Shown here: positions 63,942 through 64,000 of the stretch, piece after piece
Layout of the letters: each line of letters opens with the position of its first letter
How positions within the stretch are numbered: the stretch's first letter is position 1
Assembly: GCA_964521285.1 (NCBI GenBank)
Contig: CAZFQS010000009.1
Location: forward strand, 1-64,000
Length of the DNA: 64,000 nucleotides
Direction: 5' to 3'
Source: G020354785 sp964521285
GTDB taxonomy: Bacteria; Bacteroidota; Bacteroidia; Bacteroidales; UBA10428
Program-made: the position numbers and the translations under genes
Notes under the pieces: generated by a model
Seen by the model: the letters and a program-made list of their open reading frames with translations, nothing else
Databases searched by the model: none
Told to the model about the DNA's origin: nothing

Positions 63942-64000
63942 ATGACTTGTAAATTATTAGAAGGAAAAAAAGGGCTGATATTTGGAGTACTCAATGAAAA
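63942..64000 (+). CDS. fabI: Enoyl-ACP reductase FabI, 5' end
   Basis: The frame from ATG 63942 to the window edge reads MTCKLLEGKKGLIFGVLNE, matching the usual FabI start (LLKGKKGxIFGxxNE...SIAW). It lies 20 bases after the deleted PCD ORF. Only 19 residues are visible, so the call rests on this short motif. Confidence 0.75.
   Translation, partial: MTCKLLEGKKGLIFGVLNE

Overview
The window comes from an AT-rich Gram-negative bacterium of the Bacteroidota, most likely Bacteroidales-like. This rests on gene content: a T9SS sorting-domain protein, a DUF5686 protein, a HYC_CC_PP copper protein, DUF2851, DUF3467, a Bacteroidota-type PurM and an MsrB-MsrA fusion. It also rests on promoters of the TTG-N19-TAnnTTTG type, the near absence of Shine-Dalgarno sequences, and tRNA genes with no encoded CCA. 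No insertion sequence, phage, CRISPR array or rRNA gene was seen.

Region 1 (1-13,500, plus strand) is the translation/transcription core: tRNA-Thr (partial), tRNA-Tyr, tRNA-Gly, tRNA-Thr, tuf, tRNA-Trp, secE, nusG, rplK, rplA, rplJ, rplL, a hairpin attenuator, rpoB, rpoC and a DUF3467 gene. Region 2 (13,557-19,475, plus) starts at a consensus promoter. It encodes EtfB and EtfA, a split membrane EtfAB:menaquinone oxidoreductase and a long acyl-CoA dehydrogenase, together a fatty-acyl beta-oxidation electron route into the quinone pool. After a small unknown gene and a strong bidirectional hairpin comes Region 3 (20,190-30,626, minus), a copper-efflux block: a small heavy-metal-binding protein, a CopA-type P-type ATPase, CusB, CusC, CusA and a HYC_CC_PP protein. 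At its head lies a short remnant of what looks like its AraC-type metal regulator.

Region 4 (30,753-45,649) carries a DUF5686 outer-membrane protein, era-der, a lipoprotein, then minus-strand rpsO-pnp, a potassium channel with a DUF2851 gene, purM-prfA-pyrF, and an ECF sigma factor with folE. Region 5 (46,034-53,615) holds thpR, a polyprenyl glycosylphosphotransferase, a degenerate Gfo/Idh/MocA protein divergent from pcm, a metallo-hydrolase and gcvP. Region 6 (53,689-58,493) is the most distinctive part: an ECF sigma factor overlapping a membrane TPR/anti-sigma-like gene, facing a secreted, membrane-anchored TPR-CHAT putative protease, with a tiny acidic proline-ended ORF divergent from it. 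Region 7 (58,686-64,000) has rluD, a T9SS cargo protein, a PASTA protein, the lipoprotein MsrBA, an internally deleted pterin-carbinolamine dehydratase and the start of fabI.

The main leads are the sigma/TPR/CHAT/peptide cluster, two decayed genes in unexpected places (the copper regulator remnant and the in-frame-deleted PCD), and palindromes lying on or beside -7 promoter elements, two of them upstream of ECF sigma genes.
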